This document shows positions 17,832 through 26,691 of a stretch of DNA of 64,000 nucleotides, in pieces. The stretch spans positions 52,489 to 116,488 of the forward strand of contig NZ_LMHT01000035.1 in NCBI RefSeq assembly GCF_001429025.1. The letters are read 5' to 3'. This DNA comes from Phenylobacterium sp. Root700. Lineage in GTDB: Bacteria; Pseudomonadota; Alphaproteobacteria; Caulobacterales; Caulobacteraceae. The notes below the pieces were generated by a model, which worked only from the letters and a program-made list of their open reading frames with translations, did not search any database and was not told the origin of the DNA. The position numbers and the translations under genes were made by a program. Each line of letters starts with the position of its first letter. The stretch's first letter is position 1.

Positions 17832-18799
17832 AAGAACTGCGCGAGATTGCGGCGGATCCGTTCCAGGACGGGTTCGTCGCTCTCGTCGATCTCGAAGGTC
17901 TGGCCGGTGATGGTCTCGAAGGCCTGGATGTAGACCGCCGCCGTCTCCACCAGCATTTCGGCGGGAATCTCCGGGATCGGGTCGTTGTAGGGGTCGCAGC
18001 GCTCGGCCACCCAGGCGCGCACGAAGTCCTTGTCGAAGCTCTCGGGCCGCTTCCCGGCGGCGAACCGCTCAGGATAGCTCTGGGCGAACCAGTAGCGGCT
18101 GGAATCCGGCGTGTGGATCTCGTCGGCCAGGATGATCTGGCCGTCGGCGTCGGTCCCGAACTCGTACTTGGTGTCGACCAGGATCAGGCCGCGCTCGGCG
18201 GCGATCGCTTGTCCACGCGCGAACAGGGCCAGCGCATAGGTCGACAGGGTCTCCCACTGCTCGGCGGTCAGCAGACCCTGCTCCACGATCTGCGCGGGGG
18301 TCAGCGGCTCATCGTGGCCGCCGTCGAAGGCCTTGGAGGTCGGGGTGATGATCGGCGCAGGCAGCTTCTGATTGTCGGCCAGGCCGTCAGGCAGGGTGTG
18401 GCCGTACATCTCCCGCTGACCCTGCTTGTAGAGCGTCAGGATCGAGGTGCCCGTGGTTCCGGCCAGATAGTCTCGCACGACGATCTCGACCGGCAGGATG
18501 TCCAGCCGGCGGCCGATCACCACATTGGGGTCGGGATAGCTGAGGACGTGGTTGGGGCAGATGTCGGCGGTCTTCTCGAACCAGAACCGCGCGGTCTGGG
18601 TCAGGACCTCGCCCTTGAAGGGAATGGCCGCCAGGATCCGGTCGAAAGCGCTGATCCGGTCGCTGGCGATGATGATGCGCCGGCCATCGGGCAGGTCGTA
18701 GTTGTCGCGCACCTTGCCGAAATAGGCGTTCGGCAATTCGGGAATGATCGCGTCACGCAGAACGCGATGGGCGTGCCGCTCGAGGGCCGTCTTGTCCAT
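17828..18799 (-). CDS. purC: Phosphoribosylaminoimidazole-succinocarboxamide synthase PurC
   Basis: Condenses CAIR with aspartate using ATP in purine synthesis. It is the long form (323 residues, versus about 237 in the short bacterial form). Recognisable segments are [20 protein letters not shown] (about 28-47, the SAICAR synthetase signature), SAFDRIL and DTKYEFG (about 213-219). The ATG at 18799 gives [10 protein letters not shown]; 24 further upstream codons are open but atypical. It is monocistronic, convergent with TonB receptor 1 and divergent from the peroxiredoxin. purF lies elsewhere in the window, so the purine genes are dispersed. Confidence 0.95.
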   Translation of the reverse strand: MDKTALERHAHRVLRDAIIPELPNAYFGKVRDNYDLPDGRRIIIASDRISAFDRILAAIPFKGEVLTQTARFWFEKTADICPNHVLSYPDPNVVIGRRLDILPVEIVVRDYLAGTTGTSILTLYKQGQREMYGHTLPDGLADNQKLPAPIITPTSKAFDGGHDEPLTPAQIVEQGLLTAEQWETLSTYALALFARGQAIAAERGLILVDTKYEFGTDADGQIILADEIHTPDSSRYWFAQSYPERFAAGKRPESFDKDFVRAWVAERCDPYNDPIPEIPAEMLVETAAVYIQAFETITGQTFEIDESDEPVLERIRRNLAQFF

Positions 18800-18939
18800 G
18801 GAGGTGATCCGCGCCGAAACCAGGAGCAGGCTCTCTAGCCTATTCCGAGGGTCAGGCCACCCCCCGCGCAAATGCCGAAGGTCGCGAAGACAAAGCCGCG
18901 GCCGCTCCGTATAATCTTCGCAACCTGGAGGAATCTCGC

Positions 18940-19488
18940 ATGCGCCGTCTCGCCCTCGCCGCCGCTCTCGCCACCCTGGCCGCCACCCCCGCCTTCGCGG
19001 CCCTGAAGGAAGGCGCCAAGGCCCCCGACTTCACGGCCCAGGGCTATCAGGCCGGCAAGCCGATCACCTTCTCGATGGCCGAGGCGCGTAAGAAGGGTCC
19101 GGTCGTCCTCTATTTCTTCCCCGCCGCCGAAACCGCAGGCTGCAATCTGGAGGCCCGGCTGTTCGCCGAGGCCACCGACGAGTTCAAGAAGCAAGGCGCG
19201 ACTGTCATCGGCGTGACCTCGGGCAATCTCGACAAGCTGGCCTCGTTCTCGGCCGACACCGAGAAGTGCTCGGGCAAGTTCCCGGTCGCCGCCGATCCCA
19301 GCGCCAAGATCGCCGCCAGCTATGACGCCACCCTGGCCGTCCGCCCGGGCTGGTCGAGCCGCACGTCCTATGTGATCTCGCCCACCGGCCAGGTGATCCA
19401 CGCCTATTCGGACATGAAGGCCAACGACCACGTCACCGAGACGATGACCGCCGTGAAGGCCTGGAAGGCCAGCCACCCGAAGAAGTAA
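18940..19488 (+). CDS. Periplasmic peroxiredoxin-like protein (AhpC/BCP type)
   Basis: A 182-residue thioredoxin-fold protein with a signal peptide (1-20, AFA cleavage). The redox loop reads [17 protein letters not shown], which matches the family's T-x-x-C site with peroxidatic Cys68 and Thr65. A second cysteine, Cys110, may resolve the disulfide. Cytoplasmic BCP proteins have no signal peptide, so this copy probably removes peroxide in the periplasm. It lies alone between purC (divergent) and the ribosomal protein cluster and ends at a GC-rich hairpin. Confidence 0.82.
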   Translation: MRRLALAAALATLAATPAFAALKEGAKAPDFTAQGYQAGKPITFSMAEARKKGPVVLYFFPAAETAGCNLEARLFAEATDEFKKQGATVIGVTSGNLDKLASFSADTEKCSGKFPVAADPSAKIAASYDATLAVRPGWSSRTSYVISPTGQVIHAYSDMKANDHVTETMTAVKAWKASHPKK

Positions 19489-19498
19489 GGCCCCCGCC

Positions 19499-19526
19499 GC
19501 CCCCTCCACATTCGGCCGGAGGGGGC
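19499..19526 (+). terminator. Hairpin terminator after the peroxiredoxin gene
   Basis: A 9-bp perfect stem GCCCCCTCC (19499-19507) with GGAGGGGGC (19518-19526) and a 10-nt loop, 10 nt after the stop. There is no T run. It separates the peroxiredoxin gene from the ribosomal-protein promoter. Confidence 0.55.
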
Positions 19527-19543
19527 CGCGCGGCTGACAAGCC

Positions 19544-19572
19544 TTGCTCTAGAACGACTTTTCCCGTATTAG
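19544..19572 (+). promoter_or_regulatory. Candidate sigma-70-type promoter for rpsF-rpsR-rplI
   Basis: TTGCTC (19544-19549) and TATTAG (19567-19572) are separated by 17 nt, a good fit to housekeeping -35/-10 elements. This is the only such pair I noticed between the upstream terminator and rpsF. It implies a 5' leader of about 130 nt. Confidence 0.45.
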
Positions 19573-19710
19573 CGCGCCTCTTCACGGATGGCGGTCTCAA
19601 GCCGGAACGCGAAAGGGTCGGGAAACTCCCGGCCGCCGCGCCTGAGATCCATCGTTTCCAGCGGTCACCCTCCGCAGGACGCGCCGCCATCCAAATGGGA
19701 AAAGGAAAAA

Positions 19711-20118
19711 ATGGCGCTCTACGAGCACGTTGTTATTTCGCGGCAGGATATTTCGCCGCAACAGGCTGAAGCCCTGAACGACCAGATCAAGGCTCTGATC
19801 GAAGAAGGCGGCGGCACCGTCGCCAAGATCGAGTACTGGGGTCTTCGTAACCTCACCTACCGCATCAAGAAGAACCGCAAGGGCCATTACTCCCTTCTCG
19901 CGCTCGACGCCCCGCCGGCGGCCGTGAAGGAAATGGAACGTCAGCTGGGCCTGAACGAAGACGTTCTGCGCACCCTGACCGTCCGCGTCGAGGAACTCGA
20001 CCTGGAACTCTCGCCGGTTCTGGCCCGTCGCGATCGTGAACGCGAGCGTGAGCCGCGCCGCGACGACTTCGGCGCCAAAGAAGGTGGTGGCTTTGCTCCG
20101 AAGGAAGGTGGCTTCTAA
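19711..20118 (+). CDS. rpsF: 30S ribosomal protein S6
   Basis: Binds 16S rRNA as a dimer with S18 in the platform of the small subunit. The 135-residue protein begins [15 protein letters not shown], typical for S6, with AAGGA about 6 nt upstream. The core ends near residue 100 and is followed by an acidic/basic tail ([14 protein letters not shown], then Gly-rich), as in other alphaproteobacteria. Its TAA overlaps the rpsR ATG by one base (TAATG), so S6 and S18 are translationally coupled in the order in which they pair in the ribosome. Confidence 0.97.
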   Translation: MALYEHVVISRQDISPQQAEALNDQIKALIEEGGGTVAKIEYWGLRNLTYRIKKNRKGHYSLLALDAPPAAVKEMERQLGLNEDVLRTLTVRVEELDLELSPVLARRDREREREPRRDDFGAKEGGGFAPKEGGF

Positions 20119-20390
20119 TGTCTGACGAAACCGCTTCGGCCCCCGCGGCCGCCGCTGCTGGCGGCGCTCGCCGCCCGTTCTTCCGCCGCCGCAAGGTTTG
20201 CCCGTTCTCCGGCGCCAACGCCCCGAAGATCGACTACAAGGACGTGAAGCTGCTGCAGCGTTACGTTTCCGAGCGTGGCAAAATCGTTCCTTCGCGCATC
20301 ACCGCGGTGTCGGCCAAGAAGCAACGCGAACTGGCCAAGGCCATCAAGCGCGCTCGCTTCCTCGCCCTCCTGCCCTACGTCGTGAAGTAG
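20118..20390 (+). CDS. rpsR: 30S ribosomal protein S18
   Basis: Small-subunit platform protein and partner of S6. The 90-residue protein has an Ala-rich N-terminal extension (1-18), then [20 protein letters not shown] (about 18-37) and the conserved [20 protein letters not shown] block (about 51-70). It begins within the rpsF stop codon (TAATG), and rplI follows after 12 nt. Confidence 0.97.
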   Translation: MSDETASAPAAAAAGGARRPFFRRRKVCPFSGANAPKIDYKDVKLLQRYVSERGKIVPSRITAVSAKKQRELAKAIKRARFLALLPYVVK

Positions 20391-20402
20391 GGAGCCAGGC
20401 AC

Positions 20403-20990
20403 ATGAAAGTCATTCTGCTCGAACGAGTCGAAGGCCGTGGCGGCCTCGGCGACGTGGTCACGGTGAAGGACGGCTACGCCCGTAACTTCCTCCTGCCTCG
20501 TCACAAGGCTCTGCGCGCCAACAGCGCCAACCTGAAGATCTTTGAAGGCCAACGCGCCGACATCGAAGCCCGCAACCTGAAGGCCAAGGAAGCCGCCGCG
20601 AAAGCCGGCGACAACCTGGACGGCACTTCGTACATCCTGATCCGTCAGGCTGGCGAAACCGGTCAGCTTTACGGTTCGGTCTCGGGTCGCGACGTCGCCG
20701 ACATCGTCAACGGCGCCGGTGGCAAGCTCGACCGCTCCATGGTCGTGCTCGACAAGCCGTTGAAGACCCTGGGCGTCCACCCCGTGAAGGTTCGCCTCCA
20801 CGCCGAGGTCCTGGCCACGATCAACATCAATATCGCCCGCAGCCAGGACGAGGCCGAGCGCCAAGCCCGTGGTGAGAACGTGATCACCTCGCAATACGAG
20901 GAAGATCGTCTCGCGGACGAAGAAGCCGCCGCCGACATGGTGGCCGGTGGAGCCGGTTCGCACGAAGTCGACTTCGGCGCCGACCGCTAA
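20403..20990 (+). CDS. rplI: 50S ribosomal protein L9
   Basis: Binds 23S rRNA and stabilises the L1 stalk base. It starts with the invariant pattern MKVILLERVEGRGGLGDVV and the GYARNFLLP motif (about 27-35). At 195 residues it is longer than the roughly 150-residue norm. The extra length is an acidic C-terminal tail after about residue 150, rich in Glu/Asp/Ala, as seen in relatives. It is last of three genes, 28 nt before a classic terminator. Confidence 0.97.
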   Translation: MKVILLERVEGRGGLGDVVTVKDGYARNFLLPRHKALRANSANLKIFEGQRADIEARNLKAKEAAAKAGDNLDGTSYILIRQAGETGQLYGSVSGRDVADIVNGAGGKLDRSMVVLDKPLKTLGVHPVKVRLHAEVLATININIARSQDEAERQARGENVITSQYEEDRLADEEAAADMVAGGAGSHEVDFGADR

Positions 20991-21018
20991 ACGACCTAGT
21001 CCTCTCCAAGACTTCGAG

Positions 21019-21050
21019 AACGGCGCGGACCTCTGGTCCGCGCCGTTTTT
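21019..21050 (+). terminator. Rho-independent terminator after rplI
   Basis: A 12-bp stem (21019-21030 with 21036-21047) with a short loop, running into TTTTT. It closes the rpsF-rpsR-rplI transcript and faces the convergent tonB-like gene ending at 21057. Confidence 0.9.
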
Positions 21051-21056
21051 CGTGCC

Positions 21057-21836
21057 TCAGCCCCTGGGCAGCACGAAGCGGATCGGGATCCTGACGGTCC
21101 CGCCGGACACCGGCGCCCCATCGCGCGTCATCGGCCGCATCTTGAACAACCGGCTCATGCGTAGGGCCGCCGCGCCGAAGTCCTGATCCTCCGGGCTCTC
21201 GCCCACCACCCCGCATCCCTCCAGACCGCCGTTGGTCGTCACCGTGCAACTCAACGTCGCGCGGCCCTCCACCCCCATGCGCAGGGCGCGATCGGGGTAA
21301 TAGCGGGCGATATCCTCCCCGCTGGGACGGCGCAGCCAATCAGGGTTCTGGATCACCGCCGCTCGCGGCGGCTCGGGCGGCGCTGGCGCAGGGGGCGGCG
21401 GCTCCACGGCCCGCGGCGGCTGGACCTCCTCGACGCGACGCTCGACCGGCGGGATCGGCAAGGGCGGGATGGCCGGAGGCAGGTCCACAACGGCGGCCGG
21501 CGGCCGTGGCTGCAGCTTTGGCGGGGGTGGCGGCGGCGTATTTGGCGGGGGCGGCGGTGGAGGAGGAGGTGGGGGCGGCGGCGGCGTGGGCTTGATCAGC
21601 TCAACATCCGTGATCTGTTCGAGATATTCCCGATATCGCGGCTCGAACTTGGCCTTCCACAGAGAGACGCCAAGCAAGGCGTGCAGCGACACTGAGGCAA
21701 GAATGGCGATCTGAGCGCCCTGCCCCCGCCGCATGCGACGCCCTGAAGGCGCACTTCGACGCCTGGGGCGAAGCTGGCGCAAAAGGCGACCCAGTCTCAG
21801 ACCAGACGCATGAACAAGCACGTCGGAGGACGACAT
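21057..21836 (-). CDS. TonB-family energy transducer with long polyproline linker
   Basis: A 259-residue protein that would link the inner-membrane ExbB/ExbD motor to outer-membrane receptors. An unusually long, Arg-rich cytoplasmic N-terminus (1-40) precedes one membrane helix (IAILASVSLHALLGVSLW, about 42-59). Next is a periplasmic linker with 14 consecutive prolines (about 85-98) and a further Pro-rich stretch to about 165. The C-terminal TonB domain contains YYPDRALRMGVEGRATLSC. ATG 21836 has GGAG about 10 nt upstream; a GTG 27 nt earlier is an alternative. No exbB/exbD lies here. It sits 0.8 kb from TonB receptor 2, transcribed in the opposite direction. Confidence 0.85.
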   Translation of the reverse strand: MSSSDVLVHASGLRLGRLLRQLRPRRRSAPSGRRMRRGQGAQIAILASVSLHALLGVSLWKAKFEPRYREYLEQITDVELIKPTPPPPPPPPPPPPPPNTPPPPPPKLQPRPPAAVVDLPPAIPPLPIPPVERRVEEVQPPRAVEPPPPAPAPPEPPRAAVIQNPDWLRRPSGEDIARYYPDRALRMGVEGRATLSCTVTTNGGLEGCGVVGESPEDQDFGAAALRMSRLFKMRPMTRDGAPVSGGTVRIPIRFVLPRG

Positions 21837-22069
21837 GCCAAGGGCTCCAACCGGCCCAATCACCGGAAGTCATAACGGCCGGCTCAACTTAGATGGGACG
21901 CGCTCCACATCGTTTGAAGGGTTCAGGGTGAAATACCGCCAAGATGTCGAACCATCGCGCGTCGACGGCCGCCAGGTGTCGGAACCGGACGCTCGCCTGG
22001 CCGTTCAACAAAAGCCGGGCGCGGCTCGCGTCTAAGCGCGTCCTCTGCCGGGCCTTGAGCGAGGTCGCC

Positions 22070-22297
22070 ATGAGAACGCCAAATCTACACCTCCCGAATC
22101 TTCATCTTCCGCACGTCGGACGGCCGCACTTCTCTATGCCCCACCGCATGGAAGGCGCGCACCTCAGGGCGCCGCGCCTGCACGCCCTGGGCAACATCTG
22201 GGCCCTGTTGCTGGCGGCCATTGTCGTGTCCGCCGTCGTCGCCGGGGTCTGGATGGCGGCCAGCACCGGTTACGCCCCGACCGCCTTCGTCCCGTAG
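22070..22297 (+). CDS. Small single-span membrane protein
   Basis: No family recognised. The 75-residue protein starts with a His/Leu/Pro-rich segment containing HLPNLHLPHVGRPH (about residues 5-18), then a basic patch. A single hydrophobic helix (WALLLAAIVVSAVVAGVWMAA, about 43-63) and a short tail follow. GAGG lies 5-9 nt upstream of the ATG. An open frame extends upstream but lacks coding character. Isolated between the TonB-like gene (divergent) and TonB receptor 2. Confidence 0.5.
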   Translation: MRTPNLHLPNLHLPHVGRPHFSMPHRMEGAHLRAPRLHALGNIWALLLAAIVVSAVVAGVWMAASTGYAPTAFVP

Positions 22298-22605
22298 CGG
22301 CCAAGACCAGGGCCACTACGACGATCTCACCGCCAAACGACCGCGAGAGTCGCAGTTCGTCAGGTCATGCCTTGCGAACTGCGCCATGGGCGGGTGGCGC
22401 AGCCCTGACAGGCCACCGCAGATTTTCTATCTTCACTTGTAGACACCCCCGCCAAACTTGGTGTTGAGGGGGCGCCATAGGTTTTCGGCATGTTTTCAAA
22501 CAAGCTGTTGCAAACATGTCATTTCTTTAGTCCCGCTTTGTTTCTAGGTTTCCCGCAGGGCCAAGGCTCATCGCCTCGTTCGGCGACAATAATTGGGGAA
22601 AATCA
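22298..22605 (+). other. Non-coding spacer before TonB receptor 2
   Basis: 308 nt with no convincing gene. The right half (about 22480-22555) is AT-rich and probably contains the receptor promoter. A run with TTTTCAAACAAGCTGTTGCA near 22493-22512 stands out. The last 50 nt form a leader ending in GGGGAAAATCA before the ATG, with GGGG as ribosome-binding site. No strong terminator for the small gene was seen. Confidence 0.4.
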
Positions 22606-25011
22606 ATGAAGTATCGCGTAGTTTTGCTCGCTGCAGCGTCTGCAGCGAGTCTTACCGCTGGCGCGTCATTTGCTCAGACTAGCGCCCCGGGCGGCGAGGT
22701 CGAGGAACTGGTCGTCACCGGCACCCGCACCGTCGGCCGCTCGCGCCTTGAGACCCTGGCGCCCGTCGATGTTGTGACGGCCGAGGCCCTGCAACAGCGC
22801 GGCACCACGGAACTGGCCACGGCGCTCGCCACCGCGGTTCCGTCAATCACCTTCCCCCGCCCGTCCAACACCGACGGCACCGACGCCATCCGCCCGGCGA
22901 CCCTGCGCGGCCAAGGCCCCGATCAGACCCTGGTTCTGGTCAACGGCACGCGCCGCCACGCCACGGCGCTCGTGAACACCAATGGTTCGGTCGGTCGGGG
23001 CTCGGCTTCCGTCGACCTGAACGCCATTCCGTCCACCGCCGTCGACCGGATCGAGGTCCTGCGTGACGGCGCCTCGGCGCAGTACGGCTCCGACGCCATC
23101 GCCGGGGTGATCAACCTGCGCCTGCGCGAGGCCTCCAGCGGCGGCGGCCTTTCGGTCACCTACGGCTCGTCCGTCACCAGCTTCGACGGCTACTACGGCG
23201 GCGGCAAGGACATCACCGACGGCGCGACGACCACTGTCTCGGGATGGCAGGGCCTGAGCTTCCTGGGTGACGGCTTCCTGACTCTGTCGGCGGAATACCG
23301 CTCGCGCGAACACACCAACCGCAGCGACATCGACAAGCGCGTCACCCCCAACCGCATCACCTCGCGGTTCGGCGACGCCGACGTCGACGACCTGTCCTTC
23401 TACGCCAACGCCGGCAAGTCCCTGAACGACACCTGGGAGCTCTATGGCTGGTACGGCTATCAGCACCGCGACGCCTCCAGCGCCGCCACCTATCGCCTGC
23501 CGACCGACGCCCAGCAGAACATCCCGTCGGTCTATCCGAACGGCTACCTGCCCTATCTGACGACCGACACCGAGGACAACAGCGCCGGCCTGGGCATCCG
23601 CGGCGAGATCGCCGGCTTCAAGACCGATATCAATGTCGTTTACGGCAAGAACGACATCGACTTCGGCGTCCAGAACACCATCAACCCGTCCTATGGCCCG
23701 ACCTCGCCGACCTCGTTCCAGGCCGGCGGCCTGACCTACGACCAGATCGTCTTCGGCGCCGACTTCAGCCGTGAATTCGAGATCGGCCTCGCCGGTCCGT
23801 TGAACGTCGCCTTCGGTCTTGAGGCTCGCCAGGAGACCTACAAGATCAACCAGGGCGAGGTCGCCTCCTACGCCCGTGGTCCGAACACCGCGGTGACCTT
23901 CGGGTCGCGCGGCTTCACCGGCTTCACGCCCTCCAACGAAGTCGACGTCGATCGCAACAATGTCGGCGTCTATGTCGACCTAGAAGGCAAGGTCACCGAA
24001 AACCTGACCCTGTCGGCCGCCGTTCGCTACGAGGACTATTCGGACTTCGGCGACACCACGACCGGCAAGCTGGCCGCCCGCTACGAGTTCACGCCTGAGT
24101 TCGCGATCCGCGGCGCCATCTCCAGCGGCTTCCGGGCCCCGGCCCTGCAGCAGCAGTACTTCACCTCGACCTCGATCCTCTACATCAACAACGTCCCGTT
24201 CGAGACCGGCACCTATCCGGCCACGAGCAACGTCGCCGGCGCGCTGGGCGCCAAGCCGCTTAAGGCCGAAACCTCGGATAACTACGCCCTGGGCTTCGTC
24301 TTCCGTCGCGGCGCGTTCGAACTGACCGTCGACGGCTACAAGATCGACGTGAAGGACCGGATCGTCCTGTCGGAGACCCTGACCGGCAGCCCGACCGGCG
24401 CGCCCGGCACCAACGGCCGGGTGATCTACGACCTGCTGTCGCCTTACGGCGCCACGGCGGCGCGCTTCTTCATCAACGGCGTCGACACCGATACGGTCGG
24501 CGTGGACGTGGTGGCGCGCTACCGCATCGTCGACGAGCAGGCCGGGACCTTCGACCTGACCGCGGCGGGCAACTACAACGACCTGGAGGTCAAGCGCACC
24601 CCGACCACCACCACCTTGCCGACCCCGACCTCGCTGTTCGCCCGCCAGGCGAGGCTGCGCTTCGAAGACGGCACCCCGAAGCACAAGCTGACCCTGCAAG
24701 GCGACTGGAGCCGTGAAGCCTGGGGCGCCACCGTGCGCACCACCTTCTACGGCGACGTCCTCTCGCCGGGCACCTTGGCCGACGGCAGCGCCGACAACAG
24801 CACCGGCGCGCGGGGCCTGGTGGATCTGGACGTTCGCTACACCTTCCCGATCGGCCTGACCGCCTCGCTTGGCGCCGACAACGTCTTCGACGTCTATCCG
24901 CGCCAGATCATCCCGTCGCAGAACACGACCTCGGCCGCGCCGTTCTCGTCGTTCTCGCCGTTCGGGTTCGGCGGCCGGTTCGTCTACGGCCGCCTCGCTT
25001 ACAAGTGGTAA
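22606..25011 (+). CDS. TonB-dependent outer-membrane receptor 2
   Basis: An 801-residue receptor. The signal peptide ends near residue 24 (SFAQ). A TonB-box-like VEELVVTGTR lies at about 31-40, then the plug with VDRIEVLRDGASAQYGSDAI (about 145-164), and a barrel with a TonB-dependent receptor C-terminus ending YGRLAYKW. The plug resembles receptors often linked to plant-derived carbohydrates or to unknown ligands. The ligand cannot be identified here. It has its own promoter region and terminator. Confidence 0.93.
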   Translation: MKYRVVLLAAASAASLTAGASFAQTSAPGGEVEELVVTGTRTVGRSRLETLAPVDVVTAEALQQRGTTELATALATAVPSITFPRPSNTDGTDAIRPATLRGQGPDQTLVLVNGTRRHATALVNTNGSVGRGSASVDLNAIPSTAVDRIEVLRDGASAQYGSDAIAGVINLRLREASSGGGLSVTYGSSVTSFDGYYGGGKDITDGATTTVSGWQGLSFLGDGFLTLSAEYRSREHTNRSDIDKRVTPNRITSRFGDADVDDLSFYANAGKSLNDTWELYGWYGYQHRDASSAATYRLPTDAQQNIPSVYPNGYLPYLTTDTEDNSAGLGIRGEIAGFKTDINVVYGKNDIDFGVQNTINPSYGPTSPTSFQAGGLTYDQIVFGADFSREFEIGLAGPLNVAFGLEARQETYKINQGEVASYARGPNTAVTFGSRGFTGFTPSNEVDVDRNNVGVYVDLEGKVTENLTLSAAVRYEDYSDFGDTTTGKLAARYEFTPEFAIRGAISSGFRAPALQQQYFTSTSILYINNVPFETGTYPATSNVAGALGAKPLKAETSDNYALGFVFRRGAFELTVDGYKIDVKDRIVLSETLTGSPTGAPGTNGRVIYDLLSPYGATAARFFINGVDTDTVGVDVVARYRIVDEQAGTFDLTAAGNYNDLEVKRTPTTTTLPTPTSLFARQARLRFEDGTPKHKLTLQGDWSREAWGATVRTTFYGDVLSPGTLADGSADNSTGARGLVDLDVRYTFPIGLTASLGADNVFDVYPRQIIPSQNTTSAAPFSSFSPFGFGGRFVYGRLAYKW

Positions 25012-25036
25012 GCTAGACCTACGACCGAATATGACG

Positions 25037-25065
25037 CGGCGCGGAGCTACGGTTCCGCGCCGTTT
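25037..25065 (+). terminator. Terminator after TonB receptor 2
   Basis: CGGCGCGGA (25037-25045) pairs with TCCGCGCCG (25054-25062), followed by TTT and a T-rich stretch. It lies 26 nt after the receptor stop. Confidence 0.7.
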
Positions 25066-25153
25066 CACTTTCAGGACTGTCCACAGGCGGTCGAAAACCT
25101 GTGAGTCACCACATCGCCGCAGGGCGCCCCGGCGCGCGTTCGGCTAGTCGTTA

Positions 25154-26650
25154 ATGACCATGTCCATCGTGCCCGCCCTAGATCTCCGCCCCGCTCAGAA
25201 CGACGTCGCGATCCCGCACGCCCCGGCCAACATCGAGGCCGAGCAGGCCCTGCTGGGCGCCCTGCTCTACGACAACGCCGCGTTCGAACGGATCGGCGAC
25301 TTCCTGCACGCCCGCCACTTCTACGAGCCCTTCCACCAACGGCTGTACTCGTCGATCGAGACCGCTGTTCGGAAGGGCCAACTGGCCGAGCCGATCCTGC
25401 TGGCCGAGCAGTTCAACCGCGACGCCGCCTTCGAAGAACTGGGCGGCATCCGCTACCTGGCCGACCTGGTGGACCGGGCGCCGCCCGCCGCCAACGCGCC
25501 GGACTATTCCCGCGCGGTCTACGACCTGGCCCTGCGCCGCGACCTGATCCGCATCGGCGGCGAGATCGCCCAACAGGCAGCCCAGGGCGACGCCGAGCGT
25601 TCGGCCCGAGACCAGATCGAAGCGGCCGAAGCCCAGCTCTTCACCCTGGCTGAAGCCGGCGGCACCAATCAGGGCTTCGTACCCTTCGCTGACGCCTTGC
25701 ACGGCGCGGTGACCATGGCCGCCGAAGCTCACGCCCGTGACGGCGGGCTGGCCGGCATCTCCACCGGCCTGCTCGACCTGGACCGCAAGATGGGCGGCCT
25801 CCATCCGTCCGACTTGCTGATCCTGGCTGCGCGCCCCTCGATGGGTAAGACCTCGCTGGCCTGTAACGTGGCCTTCGACGTCGCCCGCAACTACGCCTGG
25901 GAGCCCCAGCCGGACGGAACCAAGAAGACCGTCTCCGGCGGCGTCGTGGCCTTCTTCTCGCTGGAAATGTCGGCCGAGCAGCTGGCCATGCGCCTCCTGG
26001 CCGAAGTGTCCGGCGTCTCCGGCGACCGACTGCGTAAGGGCGAGATCGACGCGCTCGAGTTCGGGCGGCTGCGTGACGCGGCCCTGGAGATCCAGGACGC
26101 GCCGCTGTTCATCGACGCCACCGGCGGCATCACCATCGCCAAGCTGACCGCCCGTGCGCGCCGACTGAAGCGGACCCACGGCCTGGACCTGATCGTCATC
26201 GACTACCTGCAGCTGGTCACCGGCGGCGAGGGCAAGAGCGACAACCGGGTGCAGGAAGTCTCGATGATCACCCAGTCGATGAAGGCCCTGGCCAAGGAAC
26301 TCTCGGTTCCGGTCATCGCGCTGTCCCAGCTCTCCCGTCAGGTGGAAAACCGCGAGGACAAGCGGCCCCAGCTTTCCGACCTTCGGGAATCCGGCTCGAT
26401 CGAACAGGACGCCGACATGGTCATGTTCATCTACCGCGAGAGCTACTATCTCGGCCGGTCCGAACCGCGCGAGGGCACGCCAGAACACCTGACCTGGCAG
26501 GAAGACATGGACAAGGTGCGCGGCACCGCCGACGTCATCATCGCCAAGCAGCGTCACGGTCCCATCGGCACCGTGCGGCTGTCCTTCAACGAGGACATCA
26601 CCAAGTTCGGCAACCTGGCGCACAGCCAGTTCTTCGCTCCCGAAGAGTAA
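25154..26650 (+). CDS. dnaB: Replicative DNA helicase DnaB
   Basis: Hexameric 5'-3' helicase that unwinds DNA at the replication fork and loads primase. At 498 residues it is normal length. The N-terminal domain begins with NIEAEQALLGALLYD (about 26-40). The RecA-like domain contains Walker A ARPSMGKTS (about 227-235), the H2-H3 region with IDYLQLV (about 350-356) and LSQLSRQVENR. No intein is present; the motifs are uninterrupted. Start: ATG 25154, or the ATG two codons later. alr follows 41 nt downstream, past a small hairpin. Confidence 0.97.
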   Translation: MTMSIVPALDLRPAQNDVAIPHAPANIEAEQALLGALLYDNAAFERIGDFLHARHFYEPFHQRLYSSIETAVRKGQLAEPILLAEQFNRDAAFEELGGIRYLADLVDRAPPAANAPDYSRAVYDLALRRDLIRIGGEIAQQAAQGDAERSARDQIEAAEAQLFTLAEAGGTNQGFVPFADALHGAVTMAAEAHARDGGLAGISTGLLDLDRKMGGLHPSDLLILAARPSMGKTSLACNVAFDVARNYAWEPQPDGTKKTVSGGVVAFFSLEMSAEQLAMRLLAEVSGVSGDRLRKGEIDALEFGRLRDAALEIQDAPLFIDATGGITIAKLTARARRLKRTHGLDLIVIDYLQLVTGGEGKSDNRVQEVSMITQSMKALAKELSVPVIALSQLSRQVENREDKRPQLSDLRESGSIEQDADMVMFIYRESYYLGRSEPREGTPEHLTWQEDMDKVRGTADVIIAKQRHGPIGTVRLSFNEDITKFGNLAHSQFFAPEE

Positions 26651-26651
26651 G

Positions 26652-26668
26652 GCGTCGCGCCGCGACGC
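26652..26668 (+). other. Short perfect hairpin between dnaB and alr
   Basis: GCGTCGCG (26652-26659) and CGCGACGC (26661-26668) form an 8-bp inverted repeat around one base directly after the dnaB stop. No T tract follows and only 23 nt remain to the alr ATG. It may dampen read-through or protect the dnaB mRNA end. Confidence 0.35.
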
Positions 26669-26691
26669 GGCCTCGGCTAAGGGGACCGACG

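Noticed and set aside
25178..26623. 481-codon minus-strand open frame within dnaB
   Set aside because: Antisense shadow of an essential gene with intact motifs; no ribosome-binding site and odd composition.
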